A DNA stretch of 64,000 nucleotides from an uncultured Kocuria sp. GTDB lineage: Bacteria; Actinomycetota; Actinomycetes; Actinomycetales; Micrococcaceae. Location: contig NZ_CANMRA010000017.1 of NCBI RefSeq assembly GCF_947500125.1, positions 26,211 to 90,210 on the forward strand, read 5' to 3'. The translations under genes and the position numbers were made by a program. The notes under the pieces were generated by a model that saw nothing but the letters and a program-made list of their open reading frames with translations, was not told the origin of the DNA and searched no databases. Shown here in pieces: positions 35,624 through 44,848 of the stretch. Numbering within the stretch: position 1 is the stretch's first letter; the number at the start of each line of letters is the position of its first letter.

Positions 35624-36721
35624 GTGGCCACGACTCTCCAAGAACGCTTGAGCGACCGTCACAACCGCCTCAACGCCATCCGCCTGGGCCTGGCGTCCCT
35701 GGTGATCCTCGGGCACGCCTGGCCGCTGACCGGCGCGGACGGCCCGACCCTCGTTTTCCTCTCCGACGTAGCCGTCAACGGCTTCTTCGTGCTCAGCGGC
35801 TACCTCATCGCCGAGAGCAGGGTGCGGACCACCCTGGTGCCCTACCTCTGGCGGCGGTTCCTGCGCATCTACCCGGCCTTCCTGGTGAGCCTGCTCGTGG
35901 TGGCCGCCGTCTTCGCCCCACTCGCGGCCGTACTCGAGGGCAGGCCGCTCGACCTGGCCTCCGCCGCTGGCTTCGTACTGAACAACGCCGACCTGAAGAT
36001 GTCGCAGTGGGGCATCGACGGGACCCTGGTCCGGGTCCCGGCCCCGGACTCCTGGAACGGCTCGCTCTGGACGCTGTTCCACGAGGCCCTCGCCTACCTG
36101 CTGATCGGGCTCGTCCTCAGCCTCGCCGTCGCGGCGCGGCACGCCCGGTGGGTGCTGCCGGGAATGTTCCTCGTCGTGCTCGTCCTGCGCCCCCTGCTCG
36201 AAGGGCCGCTGGAGGTCACGACCAGCATCTATTTCAGCGGCGCCCGGCTGGTGGGTTACTTCCTGGCGGGCGCGGCGGTCTGGGCCTGGGCGGGGACGTG
36301 GCGCCCCACCTGGGTGCACGTCGCGGGCGCCGGCGTCGTCTACGCCGTGCTGACGGACCAGGGCTGGGCGGACCTGTACGGGCAGCTGCCGCTCGCCGTG
36401 CTGCTCCTCGGCCTCGGCGCCGCCCCGTCCCGGAACTGGACCACCCGCACCGACCTCTCCTACGGCGTCTACATCTACGCCTACCCGGTGCAGCAGCTCC
36501 TCGTGCTGCTCGGCACCGCGTCGTGGGGCGTGGCCGTTAACTCCGTGCTCGTCCTCGTGCTGACGCTGCCCCTGGCGCTGCTGTCCTGGAGGCTCGTCGA
36601 GAAGCCCGCCCTGCGGGCCAAGGCGTGGCTGGATCCCCGCGACCGGCCCGACCGACGGGTTCCCTCCCCCGGCGCAGAGGACCCACACGCCGCGGCCGTG
36701 ACGGGTCGCCATCCGGACTGA
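35624..36721 (+). CDS. Membrane acyltransferase (acyltransferase 3 / OafA family)
   Basis: A 365-residue protein with about 10 membrane segments. The family start RLNAIRLGLASLVILGHAWPL contains the His of the catalytic R/H motif, and VAVNGFFVLSGYLIAES and YLWRRFLRIYPAF follow. LSYGVYIYAYPVQQLL and WRLVEKPAL mark the end. Such enzymes add acetyl groups to surface polysaccharide or other glycans. GTG start with GGAAGG 8 nt upstream; the frame is open upstream but lacks family sequence. Confidence 0.88.
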   Translation: MATTLQERLSDRHNRLNAIRLGLASLVILGHAWPLTGADGPTLVFLSDVAVNGFFVLSGYLIAESRVRTTLVPYLWRRFLRIYPAFLVSLLVVAAVFAPLAAVLEGRPLDLASAAGFVLNNADLKMSQWGIDGTLVRVPAPDSWNGSLWTLFHEALAYLLIGLVLSLAVAARHARWVLPGMFLVVLVLRPLLEGPLEVTTSIYFSGARLVGYFLAGAAVWAWAGTWRPTWVHVAGAGVVYAVLTDQGWADLYGQLPLAVLLLGLGAAPSRNWTTRTDLSYGVYIYAYPVQQLLVLLGTASWGVAVNSVLVLVLTLPLALLSWRLVEKPALRAKAWLDPRDRPDRRVPSPGAEDPHAAAVTGRHPD

Positions 36722-36926
36722 CCCGGCCAGGCCGCCAGCGACCTGGCGATGCACCCGCCCCCGGGAAACCCCTACTGCAACATCGCCGCGCAGAAAATGG
36801 CCGATAGCTGGCCAGGTGTACAGGTGATGCTTGCAGGTGCTCTTTTGGCACAGCGCGGGAGCGTCCCGCCGTGGCCTTCGCGACTGCCCTGCATGCAGTT
36901 GGCGGTTCGCGCCTCGGGAGACGTGC

Positions 36927-37634
36927 TCAGGGTGAGACCAGGTCCCCGTGGTCTCTTTCGCGGAGGGCGTCGAACACGGTCGAGGTGCTCCGATCCTGGG
37001 TGGAAATGGTCAAGGTACAGCGCCCGTCTTCCAGGTGCAGTGTGAAGGTCGTGCCATGGTCGTTGTCGTGCTCGATCCGGGCCAGGGCTGAGACCTCGAG
37101 GAGCCGCTCGACGGGTACCTCGACCACCAGGGAGTCGCCGTCGTCCGACACCGGGCAGTGGCGAAGGATGTCCTGCCAGTGGCTTCGGCGTCTGGCGCGG
37201 CCGCCGTCATCGATCCACCGCTGACCCGGGGAGTCGGAGAGCACCAGGAACGCGCACTCTGAGCGGCATCGCTGAGGGCTGTCGGGACAGGCCATGACGT
37301 GTCTGCTGGCGGCGTTGAGGTGCTCGTGGAGTCTGTTCAGCTTGGCCAGGCTGTCCTGGACCTGCCGCAGTTGCTCGGTGAGCAGTGGATGCAGGGCGGC
37401 TTTGACCTTCGTGCAGGTCCCCGTATCGGCCAGCTCCAGCAGGTCCTTGATCTCCGGCAGCTCCAGGCCGAGTTCTTTGGCGGCATCGATGAACGCCAAT
37501 TGCTCCAGCGTGTGCTCGCTGTAGACCCGGTAGCCGTTGTCCGTGCGCTGCGGGGCGAGCAGCCCGACGGACTCGTAGTACCGCAGTGTTGTGGCCGGCA
37601 CCCCGGAACGGGCGGAGACCTCGGAAATGCGCAC
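36927..37634 (-). CDS. MerR-family metal-responsive regulator
   Basis: A 235-residue MerR: HTH RISEVSARSGVPATTLRYYESVGLLAP, then a coiled dimerisation helix. Cysteines are placed like a heavy-metal sensor: Cys74 (TGTCTKV) at the start of the dimer helix, and Cys116, Cys123 and Cys127 (ACPDSPQRCRSEC) after it. The C-terminal extension of about 100 residues is longer than in ZntR/CadR. Divergent from a small ORF and an ACR3-like permease, whose promoter carries a matching MerR operator. Confidence 0.9.
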   Translation of the reverse strand: MRISEVSARSGVPATTLRYYESVGLLAPQRTDNGYRVYSEHTLEQLAFIDAAKELGLELPEIKDLLELADTGTCTKVKAALHPLLTEQLRQVQDSLAKLNRLHEHLNAASRHVMACPDSPQRCRSECAFLVLSDSPGQRWIDDGGRARRRSHWQDILRHCPVSDDGDSLVVEVPVERLLEVSALARIEHDNDHGTTFTLHLEDGRCTLTISTQDRSTSTVFDALRERDHGDLVSP

Positions 37635-37658
37635 ACCCCCACCCTAGGCACCCCCGGC

Positions 37659-37690
37659 TTGACCTTCTACCAGGCTCGAAGGTTTACGGT
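37659..37690 (+). promoter_or_regulatory. MerR-type promoter with long spacer and dyad
   Basis: -35 TTGACC (37659-37664) and a -10-like TACGGT (37685-37690) are 20 bp apart, the over-long spacing MerR activators need. ACCTTC (37662-37667) and GAAGGT (37678-37683) form the dyad between them, as in CueR/ZntR-class operators. Transcription would begin at about 37697, the A of the next ATG. Confidence 0.75.
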
Positions 37691-37696
37691 CCTCCC

Positions 37697-37819
37697 ATGG
37701 CTTCCGTAACCACCGCGCCCCGCGTGGACATAGCAGACCGCCCCTGCCGCGAGAAGTCTCCGGCGGGCCGCCTGGACGAAGCCCGGCGGATGCCCGGCAT
37801 CGATCCCCACGAGAAGTAG
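37697..37819 (+). CDS. 40-residue ORF ahead of the ACR3-like gene, probably leaderless
   Basis: MASVTTAPRVDIADRPCREK... and a charged end; not recognised. The ATG coincides with the expected +1 of the MerR promoter, so it would be translated from a leaderless mRNA. It ends 9 nt before the permease ATG. One Cys. It could be a regulatory leader or a small metal-binding partner. Confidence 0.45.
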   Translation: MASVTTAPRVDIADRPCREKSPAGRLDEARRMPGIDPHEK

Positions 37820-37828
37820 GAGCACCAC

Positions 37829-38803
37829 ATGTCCTGGTGGGAACGGTTGCAAAGTGTGCTGGTGGCGGTCGCCGCCGTGGCCGGCCTCGCCGCAGGCGTG
37901 GTCTGGCCGGTTGGTGCGGCCGCCCAGCATGTGGTGCTGCCGGCGCTGATGGTGATGCTCGTGGCGGTGTTCGTACAGATGGACGCCACCCAGCTCGCCC
38001 AGGCCAAACGTGCCCGGGTGGTGGTGGCGGCCAGTCTGGTGCTCAACTTCGTGTTCACCCCGTTGCTGGCCTGGGCCCTGGGGACCGGGTTGCTGGGTGG
38101 GTCCCCGGATCTGCGGATCGGGCTCCTGCTGCTGCTGGTGACTCCGTGCACGGACTGGTATCTGGTGTTCACCGCGATGGCCCGCGGCCACGCCGGGATC
38201 GCCGCGGCCCTGTTGCCGGTGAACCTGATCCTGCAGCTGGTGCTGCTGCCGGTCTACGTGCTGCTGCTGGGCGGGCAAGCGGCGATGGTCGATGTCGCCA
38301 CCCTGGCCGAGTCGGTGCTGCTGGTGCTGGCCGTGCCCCTGGCCGTGGCCCTGTTCGCCCGTTGGGCGGCCGCCCGGTACCGCGGCGAGGCCTGGCGGGA
38401 GCAGATGGTGCTCAACCCGGCCGGGCGGCTGGTGCTGCCGCTGCTGTACCTGGCGGTGTTCGCGATGTTCGCCTGGCAGGCCCGCACCGTGCTGGCCCAC
38501 CTCAACGAGCTGGCGTTGCTGCTGGTGCCGCTGGCGGCGTTCTTCGTGCTCGCCCCACTGGCCGCCACCGCCACCGCCCGGGCCCTGCGCCTGCCGGCCG
38601 ACCAAAGGGTGACCCTGACCATGACCACCACCGCCCGGAACTCCCCGATCGCCCTGGCCATCGCGGTCGCCGCGTTCCCGGACCGGCCGCTGATCGCTGT
38701 GGCCCTTGTCGTGGGTCCTCTGGTGGAGCTGCCTGTGCTGGCGGTGCTGGCCCAGATCGTGCGCGCCCCACAGCAGGTGGAGCAGCCGGCCACCAGCACC
38801 TGA
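37829..38803 (+). CDS. ACR3-like / bile acid:sodium symporter-family efflux permease
   Basis: The 324-residue protein has ten membrane segments of the BASS/ACR3 fold. LLLLVTPCTDWYLVFTAMARG contains the Cys and surrounding residues characteristic of arsenite-exporting ACR3, and TTTARNSPIALAIAVAAFPD is the second conserved crossover helix. AGGAGCACCAC gives the ribosome-binding site. Arsenite efflux is the family default, but control by a Cys-rich MerR rather than an As(III)-sensing ArsR leaves room for another metal or metalloid. Confidence 0.82.
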   Translation: MSWWERLQSVLVAVAAVAGLAAGVVWPVGAAAQHVVLPALMVMLVAVFVQMDATQLAQAKRARVVVAASLVLNFVFTPLLAWALGTGLLGGSPDLRIGLLLLLVTPCTDWYLVFTAMARGHAGIAAALLPVNLILQLVLLPVYVLLLGGQAAMVDVATLAESVLLVLAVPLAVALFARWAAARYRGEAWREQMVLNPAGRLVLPLLYLAVFAMFAWQARTVLAHLNELALLLVPLAAFFVLAPLAATATARALRLPADQRVTLTMTTTARNSPIALAIAVAAFPDRPLIAVALVVGPLVELPVLAVLAQIVRAPQQVEQPATST

Positions 38804-38989
38804 GCGGGAGCCAACCCCGGGCTGCGTCGTCGCTTCTTTTGGGTGTGGCCGCTAGCTCGTCCCAGGTAAAGCAGGGACCTCGTGTCCTGGATCCATCACA
38901 GGGCCGGCAACGGCGCAGGGGCCCTGCTGGATTCAGGGCCCCTGCGTGCTGGGCAGTGGTCATGGCCACCGAGGCGGTGGGGAGGTCGA

Positions 38990-39646
38990 TCAGTCCTCGT
39001 CATCGTCGTCCTCGACGAGTTCGCCTTCCCAGGCTTCCTTGCCCTCGTGGATGGCGAAGGCCGCGATGATGAATCCGGCCACCGGGTCCACCCAGGCGGC
39101 CCCGGTGAGGGCGAAGATGAGCAATCCGGTCAGGGTGGACACGGACAGCAGCACGCAGATCCTGGTCTCGGCCGCGTCAGCGAGGATGAGGTTGTCGCTC
39201 AGGGCCGTGCCGACCTTTTTCTTGGCCGCGGCCAGGATCGGCATGATGATCAGCGAGGCCACCAGGATGATGATGCTCACCGGGGAGGACTCCGGGGCTT
39301 CGCCTGCGAGCAGAGAGCGGATGCCTTCGACGGTGACGTAGGCGGCGAGGATGAAGAAGGTCACCGCCACCAGGCGCAGGGCGATCTTCTCCTTGCGCTC
39401 ATCGGTTTCACCGTGGCGCAGCCGGGCGGAGAGGCGCAGGGCGACCAGCACGGCGGCGATGGATTCGATGCCCGAGTCGATGCCGAAGCCGACCACCGAG
39501 ACCAGCCCGGCCAGCACACCGGCGGTGACGGCGACGATGCCTTCGATGACGTTGTAGCCGACGGTGAACTGGGCCAGGCGCAGCCCGCGCCGGGTCAGCC
39601 GTTCGGTCTCGGCCGGGGACAAGACAGTGGTGGTGGGGTTGCTCAT
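38990..39646 (-). CDS. Cation diffusion facilitator-like metal transporter (pair 1)
   Basis: A 218-residue CDF membrane domain: GYNVIEGIVAVTAGVLAGLVSVVGFGIDSGIESIAAVLVALRLSARL, FFILAAYVTVEGIRSLL, DNLILADAAETRICVLLS (metal-site Asp), WVDPVAGFIIAAFAI, and an acidic C-terminal tail (VEDDDDED) instead of a large cytosolic domain. It would export a divalent metal. Coupled by ATGA to an ArsR gene upstream. Confidence 0.88.
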   Translation of the reverse strand: MSNPTTTVLSPAETERLTRRGLRLAQFTVGYNVIEGIVAVTAGVLAGLVSVVGFGIDSGIESIAAVLVALRLSARLRHGETDERKEKIALRLVAVTFFILAAYVTVEGIRSLLAGEAPESSPVSIIILVASLIIMPILAAAKKKVGTALSDNLILADAAETRICVLLSVSTLTGLLIFALTGAAWVDPVAGFIIAAFAIHEGKEAWEGELVEDDDDED

Positions 39647-39993
39647 CGATCTTCTTCCGTGGGAGTTCCATAGGTGGGGCACAGCGCGACCTTCGCCCCG
39701 GTCGCGGCCAGCAGGCTCTCAGCAGTAGCCAGCAGGTCCAGCAGCTCCGGGCGGGCCAGGGCGTAGAAGGTCTGCCGGCCCTCGGTGCGCCCGGCCACCA
39801 GCCCGCACTCGCGCAGGCACCCCATGTGGGCGGAGACGGTGGACTGGGCCAGACCGGTCTGCTCCACCAGATCCCGCACCCTCGCCTCACCGGAGGCCAG
39901 GCGGGCGACGATGGCCAGGCGGGTGGGGTCGGACAGCGAGTGGAACAGGGCCACGGCCGGGTCCAGGGCGGTCACAGTCGCATTGTTCGTCAT
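39643..39993 (-). CDS. ArsR-family metal sensor, CmtR-like (pair 1)
   Basis: A 116-residue winged HTH repressor. LRECGLV places Cys59 and Cys63, and KVALCPTYG Cys105, matching Cys57/Cys61/Cys102 of the CmtR Cd/Pb sensor. VEQTGLAQSTVSAHMGCL is the recognition helix. Likely represses itself and the CDF gene through the AT-rich dyad at 40012-40024. Confidence 0.88.
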   Translation of the reverse strand: MTNNATVTALDPAVALFHSLSDPTRLAIVARLASGEARVRDLVEQTGLAQSTVSAHMGCLRECGLVAGRTEGRQTFYALARPELLDLLATAESLLAATGAKVALCPTYGTPTEEDR

Positions 39994-40011
39994 ATCCCGA
40001 TGGTATCGCCA

Positions 40012-40024
40012 AATAACGATTATT
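40012..40024. promoter_or_regulatory. ArsR operator candidate
   Basis: AATAA-CGA-TTATT, a perfect 5-3-5 dyad in otherwise GC-rich DNA, lies 19 nt upstream of the arsR start. It would overlap the promoter. Confidence 0.55.
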
Positions 40025-40243
40025 GCGGGGGTGGTGATGGTGACGGCGCACACCAGGGGCTGGGCGTGATCGGGGTCCTGGGGGGGGTGGAGTCGTCTGG
40101 CGGGCTGCGCCGGCGTGGCCTGTCGTTGCGCCGCTGGCGGCGATCGGCGTCTCCAGCGCCCCGCCTTGTCATTGACATCGGCGCTGGGGGCGCTTCAATG
40201 GAAGCCATCTGGCTGTTCGTCGTCACCGTCCCGGGGGTCTGTC

Positions 40244-40471
40244 ATGGGAGTTCGTATCGCCGAGAGCATCGCCATTGTGGTCATTGGTGACGGTGTGGTC
40301 GGGGCGCTGTTCCCGGCCCGCCACGCCGCCCGGTGGGTGCGCGGCCCCGGCCCGTGGCAGCAGGCGATGCGCCCGTTCCTCGAGCATCCCGGACTGACCC
40401 GGGGCCTCGGGATGGTGCAGGTCGCCGCGGGCGTGGCCTGGGTGGCGACCCTGCCACCGACCGCCCGGTAG
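40244..40471 (+). CDS. Small membrane protein of unknown function
   Basis: 75 residues; two hydrophobic stretches (SIAIVVIGDGVVGALF and GLGMVQVAAGVAWVATL) around a basic RHAARWVRGPG loop. Not recognised. Possible TTGACA ... TCAATG promoter, 17-bp spacing, at 40172-40200. Lies between two metal operons. Confidence 0.5.
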   Translation: MGVRIAESIAIVVIGDGVVGALFPARHAARWVRGPGPWQQAMRPFLEHPGLTRGLGMVQVAAGVAWVATLPPTAR

Positions 40472-40561
40472 TCGCCGTGTCGTTGGGGCCCCGGTGGTGA
40501 TCTCCGGCTGGGCAGGGGCCGGGGTGCGGCCAGGGCCTCCCCTGTGCGGGGGCCGGGTGGG

Positions 40562-41209
40562 TCAGAGGCCGGTGAAGGCGGTGAAGAAGCGGAAGAACAC
40601 CGAGGCGGCCACCGCGACGTAGGTGATGGCCACCAGGGTCCAGGCCCATTCGGCGGCGAAGCGGGCCAGCCCGGGCGGGGCAGGAAGGATCCCGTGGACC
40701 AGGTTGCGGATAGTGAGCAGGATGGTCAGCGGGATCATCGCCGCCCATACGATCATGCAGTACAGGCACAGGATGTAGATGGAGAACAGCGCCTGGGACC
40801 ACAACCAGATCGCGAACACCGCCCCGGCCGTGACCCCGACCTGCAGCCCGATCCAGTACCAGCGCCCGAACCGTGCCCCCGAGAGGGCCGCCATGGCGGT
40901 GGTGATGACCACGGCGAAGGCGACGATCCCGATCAGCGGGTTGGGGAACCCGAACAGTTCCGACTGCCAGGTGCCCATGACCTGCCCGCAGGAGACCCAG
41001 GGGTTGATGTCGCAGCTGGTGACGTGGCCGGGGTCGCGGTAAAGGGCCAGGCGCTCGAGCACCAGGACGCCGGAGGCGATCCAGCCGATCACCCCGGTCA
41101 CCAGCAGCAGGACCGCGAAGGGCCGGTGCCGGGCGAAGCCGGGCAGGTGCGTCTCGGTGGCCGGGGAGGCGTCGGTGTGATGGGTGGTGCTGGTGGTGGG
41201 GTCAGCCAT
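40562..41209 (-). CDS. Vitamin K epoxide reductase (VKOR) family thiol oxidase
   Basis: A 215-residue four-to-five-helix membrane protein. CDINPWVSC is the VKOR loop with paired cysteines and Ser, and LCLYCMIVW is the CxxC active site near the quinone. In bacteria it reoxidises DsbA-like proteins, as DsbB does. It overlaps the CopD-CtaG gene by 8 nt and is the last gene of the arsR-cdf-dsbA-copD/ctaG-vkor operon; the DsbA partner is two genes upstream. Confidence 0.93.
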   Translation of the reverse strand: MADPTTSTTHHTDASPATETHLPGFARHRPFAVLLLVTGVIGWIASGVLVLERLALYRDPGHVTSCDINPWVSCGQVMGTWQSELFGFPNPLIGIVAFAVVITTAMAALSGARFGRWYWIGLQVGVTAGAVFAIWLWSQALFSIYILCLYCMIVWAAMIPLTILLTIRNLVHGILPAPPGLARFAAEWAWTLVAITYVAVAASVFFRFFTAFTGL

Positions 41210-43193
41210 GGTGGGTGTCCTTGACGGTTCCGTTGTCGATGACAGGGGTGCCGGACTGGGGTCTTCGGGCCAGGACGGCCAGGGCGGTGGCCAACAGGGG
41301 CAGGACCCCGGCCAGGAGGATGGAGCTGGCCGCGGATTGCTGGTCCGCCAGCGGGGAGGGGCCCCAGTCCCTTCCCAGCCCGGAGAACCACTCCGGTTGG
41401 ATCAGCGCTGGGGACAGGGCGGTGGCCACCGCCCAGAGCCCCAGGGCGGTGGCTGTCCCGACCAGCGTCAGAGCCTGGGCGCGCACCGCGGCCCGGTCGC
41501 GTGGTGGGATCAGCACGGCGGCGGCGAAGATCAGGCCCAGGACCAGGGCGGTGGTGTTCATCAGTTCGTGGCCGACGTGGGTGTGCAGGGCCAGGGCGAA
41601 GGCGGGGGTGTAGTAGAAGACACCGAGCCCGGCCAGGACCAGGACCGCGGCCGGGATCGGGCGGGCCATCAGCACCCCGGTCCGGGAGGTGCGCCATGCG
41701 GTGGTGAGCTCGCGCGCCCCGGTGGAGCCGTCGGTGCGGGCCGGCACCAGGGCCGCGGCCAGAAGCCCGGGTCGCCCGGCGATCAGCAGCAACGGCACCG
41801 GGAAGGCCAGCAGCAGGTGGGCGGTGGTGTGGATGCTGAACAGGATCGGGGCGTAGACGGCCGGCAGCCCGCAGGTGACATAGACCAGCAGCACGAGTCC
41901 GGCCAGGAACGCCACCGTGCGCGCCACCGGCCACGGTGTCCTGGTGCAGCGCAGGCGTCGCGCTCCGGTCAGGTAGAGGCAGGCTGCGAGGATCGCCACG
42001 GCGATCCACAGCCAGTCAAACCGCCACTGGGTGACCCACCCGGAGGCGCTCAGCGGTGGGGGCAGCAGGTAGCCGGTGAGGATCTCGGCGGGCGTGATGT
42101 CCGGTTCCCGCTCCAGGGGCACCGGGGTGGGGGTGCGCCCCAGGGCCACGCCCAGGGCCATCACCGCGCACAGGATGAAGACCTCCACGGTGATCAGCCG
42201 CCACACCCTGCCCCGGCTCGCAGGCCCAGCGGTGATCGCCCGGCGGTTGAGGTACCCGAGCACCCCCAGAGCCACAGTGGCGATCGTCTTGGCGATCACC
42301 AGTGCCCCGTAGCCGGAGTCCAGTCCGTCCCATCCTCCGATCCGGTAGACGGTGTTGATGACCCCGGAGACGGCCACCAGGACGAAGGCCACCGCGGCCA
42401 GGGCGGAGAAACGTACCAGCACGACGTGCGTGGCCTGCGGGATGGTTAGCAGCGGGACGAGCAGGGCGAGCACGATGATCCCGCCGGTCCAGATTCCGGC
42501 CCCGAGCAGGTGCAGGGCCAAGGCGTTGACGGCCCCGTTGTGGTCATCGACCCCGGCCACGTGCCCCAGCTGGGACAGCGGAATGACGGCGGCCAGGGCC
42601 ACCACGGTGGTGGCGGCCACCGGCCCCGGGGAGCGGGCGAGCACGGCCAAGGTGGTGGTGAGCGCGGCCATCACCGCGGTCACCGCCCACGCCTGGCCGG
42701 GAATCAGGCGGGTCACGTAGTAGCCCAGCTGTCCGGTGAACTCGGTCGAGCCCGAGACGGGGGCACCGATGGTGTCGGCGTAGCTGAGCACGATGATCGC
42801 CACCGCGGCCAGCGTCCACACCGCCGCCGCCACCGCGGCCACGCTCATCACCCGGGCGAAGGCCGGGGGCTCGGCCCCGGGCGTTCCCGCGCCGTGGGCC
42901 GGGGTGGACCGGGGCACGACGGTGGTGGCGAAGACCAGCCCGGCCCAGGTGATGGACATGGCCAGATGGTGCACGGTCGTGGCCGCCGGCAGTCCCCAGC
43001 GCACCATCGCCCCGGGATCGAGCACCTCCCGGGCCGCGGTGGCCCCGGAGGAGCTCAGGGCCACCCACAGCACGGTGAGGGTCATCAGTCCGACACCGAT
43101 GACAGCAGCGGTGGCGACGCCCCGGCGCCGCCCAGCCGCTGCCGGCGCCGACGGCGAAGGTGGTGGGGTGGTGGTGCGGGATGGACTGGTCAT
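41202..43193 (-). CDS. CopD-CtaG fusion: copper resistance / cytochrome c oxidase assembly membrane protein
   Basis: A 663-residue polytopic protein. Residues about 30-370 are CopD-like (THHLAMSITWAGLVF, LHLLGAGIWTGGIIVLAL, VSGVINTVYRIGGW, TIATVALGVLGYLNRRA), with paired His in the helices. Residues about 400-640 are the caa3-CtaG domain (IHTTAHLLLAFPVPLLLI, ALHTHVGHELMNTTALVLGL, RDWGPSPLADQQ). Together they suggest copper import or delivery to the oxidase CuB site. 4 nt from the dsbA stop. Confidence 0.9.
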   Translation of the reverse strand: MTSPSRTTTPPPSPSAPAAAGRRRGVATAAVIGVGLMTLTVLWVALSSSGATAAREVLDPGAMVRWGLPAATTVHHLAMSITWAGLVFATTVVPRSTPAHGAGTPGAEPPAFARVMSVAAVAAAVWTLAAVAIIVLSYADTIGAPVSGSTEFTGQLGYYVTRLIPGQAWAVTAVMAALTTTLAVLARSPGPVAATTVVALAAVIPLSQLGHVAGVDDHNGAVNALALHLLGAGIWTGGIIVLALLVPLLTIPQATHVVLVRFSALAAVAFVLVAVSGVINTVYRIGGWDGLDSGYGALVIAKTIATVALGVLGYLNRRAITAGPASRGRVWRLITVEVFILCAVMALGVALGRTPTPVPLEREPDITPAEILTGYLLPPPLSASGWVTQWRFDWLWIAVAILAACLYLTGARRLRCTRTPWPVARTVAFLAGLVLLVYVTCGLPAVYAPILFSIHTTAHLLLAFPVPLLLIAGRPGLLAAALVPARTDGSTGARELTTAWRTSRTGVLMARPIPAAVLVLAGLGVFYYTPAFALALHTHVGHELMNTTALVLGLIFAAAVLIPPRDRAAVRAQALTLVGTATALGLWAVATALSPALIQPEWFSGLGRDWGPSPLADQQSAASSILLAGVLPLLATALAVLARRPQSGTPVIDNGTVKDTHHG

Positions 43194-43197
43194 CGGG

Positions 43198-43881
43198 TCA
43201 GTCGGTGGCTGCGGTCTCGACAGCGGCCCGGAAGGCTTCCAGGGACTCGGGGTTGAGCACTTCTCCGTCGAGGTAGAACGTCGGGGTCCCGGCCACGCCC
43301 AGGGCTTCACCGTCGGCCACATCGAGCTTGACCCGCTCTTCGGTGGCCGGATCGGCCACCGCGGCATCGAAGGCGGCCATGTCCAGGCCGAGGTCCTCAG
43401 CGAAGCCGCGGAAGAGTGCGCTCTGGTCCTCGGCCGATTCCCCCCATTCGGCCTGGGTCTCGAACATGCGCTGATACATGGCCTCGTACTGTCCCTGCTG
43501 GGCGGCGGCCTCCACGGCCACCGCGGCGTTGACGGAGTTGCGGTGGCCCGGCAACGGGAAATACCGGTGCACGAAGGTCACGGTGTCGCCGTACTCGGCC
43601 CGCAGGTCTTCGACGAAGGGGTAGGCGGCCCGGCAGGCCTCGCACTCGTAGTCCAGGAACTCCACCAGCACCGCCTGCTCATCCGGGGCCTTCGAGAGCA
43701 CCCGGCTGTTCTCCCGCACCAGCTGCCCCACGTCCTCGGGCACCGCTGGGGTGGAATTGGCACGGGCGATGAGGATCGGGATGGCCACGGCGGCCACGAT
43801 GGCGACCAGCAGAATCCACACGAGGATCTTGGCCTTCGAGGGTTTCCGCTGGGGGGTGCTCGTGCTGGCAGTAGTGCTCAC
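43198..43881 (-). CDS. DsbA-like membrane-anchored thiol-disulfide oxidoreductase
   Basis: A 227-residue protein with one N-terminal membrane helix (ILVWILLVAIVAAVAIPILI) and an exported DsbA/thioredoxin_4 domain. The active site is FLDYECEACRAAYPF (CxxC), and the cis-Pro loop is GVAGTPTFYLDG. It introduces disulfides in exported proteins and would be recycled by the VKOR encoded two genes downstream. GTG start. Confidence 0.92.
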   Translation of the reverse strand: MSTTASTSTPQRKPSKAKILVWILLVAIVAAVAIPILIARANSTPAVPEDVGQLVRENSRVLSKAPDEQAVLVEFLDYECEACRAAYPFVEDLRAEYGDTVTFVHRYFPLPGHRNSVNAAVAVEAAAQQGQYEAMYQRMFETQAEWGESAEDQSALFRGFAEDLGLDMAAFDAAVADPATEERVKLDVADGEALGVAGTPTFYLDGEVLNPESLEAFRAAVETAATD

Positions 43882-43933
43882 AAAGGGTTCCGTTCTGTCT
43901 CAGGCAGTAGGGCGTACCGGGAGTGGAGGGGTT

Positions 43934-44848
43934 CTAGTGGCGGAGAGTCTCGTCCCGGCGGTGGGAAGCCGGTTCGATCTGGAAGGTGGAGTGCTCGATG
44001 GTCACGTGGAAGTCCCGGGCCACGCAGGCCTGCAGATCCGCCAGCACGACACCGGCGTGCTCAGCGCTCAGGCAGCCGTCGTGGACGGTGACGTGGGCCG
44101 AGAGCACCGGGGTGTCGGAGTCGATGCGCGAGGCGTGCAGATCGTGCACGCCGACCACGTGCGGCAGGGCTTCCAGGCGGGTGCGGACCTCCTCCAGGTC
44201 CAGGCCTTTCGGGGTGGTCTCCATGAGCACCTCGATGGTGTCGCGCAGCAGGATCAGGGCCCGGGGCACGATCAAGGCGGCAATCAGCAAGGACACGATC
44301 GCATCCGCCTGGGTCCACCCGGTGGTGGCGATGACAATCGCCGAGACGATCACCGCCACCGAGCCCAGGGCGTCGTTGGCGACCTCCAGGAACGCGGCCT
44401 TCATGTTCAGGTTCTCTCCCCGCCCCGAGGCCAGGATGATCAGCCCGATGACGTTGCCGACCAGACCGATCACCCCGAACCACAGCATCGCCGAGGACTC
44501 CACCTCCGGGGGCTCCAGCAGCCGGCGGACACCTTCGACGGCGACGAACCCGCCCACGGCCAGCAGCACCGAGGCCTGGGCGGCCGCGGCGACGACCTCC
44601 GCCCGCTTGTACCCCCAGGTGCGTTTGTCCGTGGCCGGCTTCAACGCCAGGGTCGCCGCGATCAGCGCAATCAGCAGCCCGGCCGAGTCGGTGAACATGT
44701 GCCCGGCATCGGCCAGCAGCGCCAGACTGCCCGAAATCACCGCACCGATGATCTCGGCGACCATGATCGTGGCGGTGATGGCGAAGACCACCGCCAGCTT
44801 GCCCCGCCGACCGGTGGCGGCGTGGGCGTGATCGTGCTCCCCACTCAC
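43934..44848 (-). CDS. Cation diffusion facilitator metal exporter (pair 2)
   Basis: A 304-residue CDF of the ZitB/CzcD type. GSLALLADAGHMFTDSAGLL holds the HxxxD metal site, ALGSVAVIVSAIVI the second half-site, and a His-containing cytosolic domain (VHDLHASRIDSDTPVLSAHV) ends the protein. N-terminal HDHAHAA may also bind metal. GTG 44848 has AGGAGG upstream and overlaps the arsR stop. Exports Zn, Cd or a similar ion. Confidence 0.93.
   Translation of the reverse strand: MSGEHDHAHAATGRRGKLAVVFAITATIMVAEIIGAVISGSLALLADAGHMFTDSAGLLIALIAATLALKPATDKRTWGYKRAEVVAAAAQASVLLAVGGFVAVEGVRRLLEPPEVESSAMLWFGVIGLVGNVIGLIILASGRGENLNMKAAFLEVANDALGSVAVIVSAIVIATTGWTQADAIVSLLIAALIVPRALILLRDTIEVLMETTPKGLDLEEVRTRLEALPHVVGVHDLHASRIDSDTPVLSAHVTVHDGCLSAEHAGVVLADLQACVARDFHVTIEHSTFQIEPASHRRDETLRH

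Noticed and set aside
36798..36814. Small hairpin between acyltransferase and merR
   Set aside because: Only a 5-bp stem; too weak to call a terminator.
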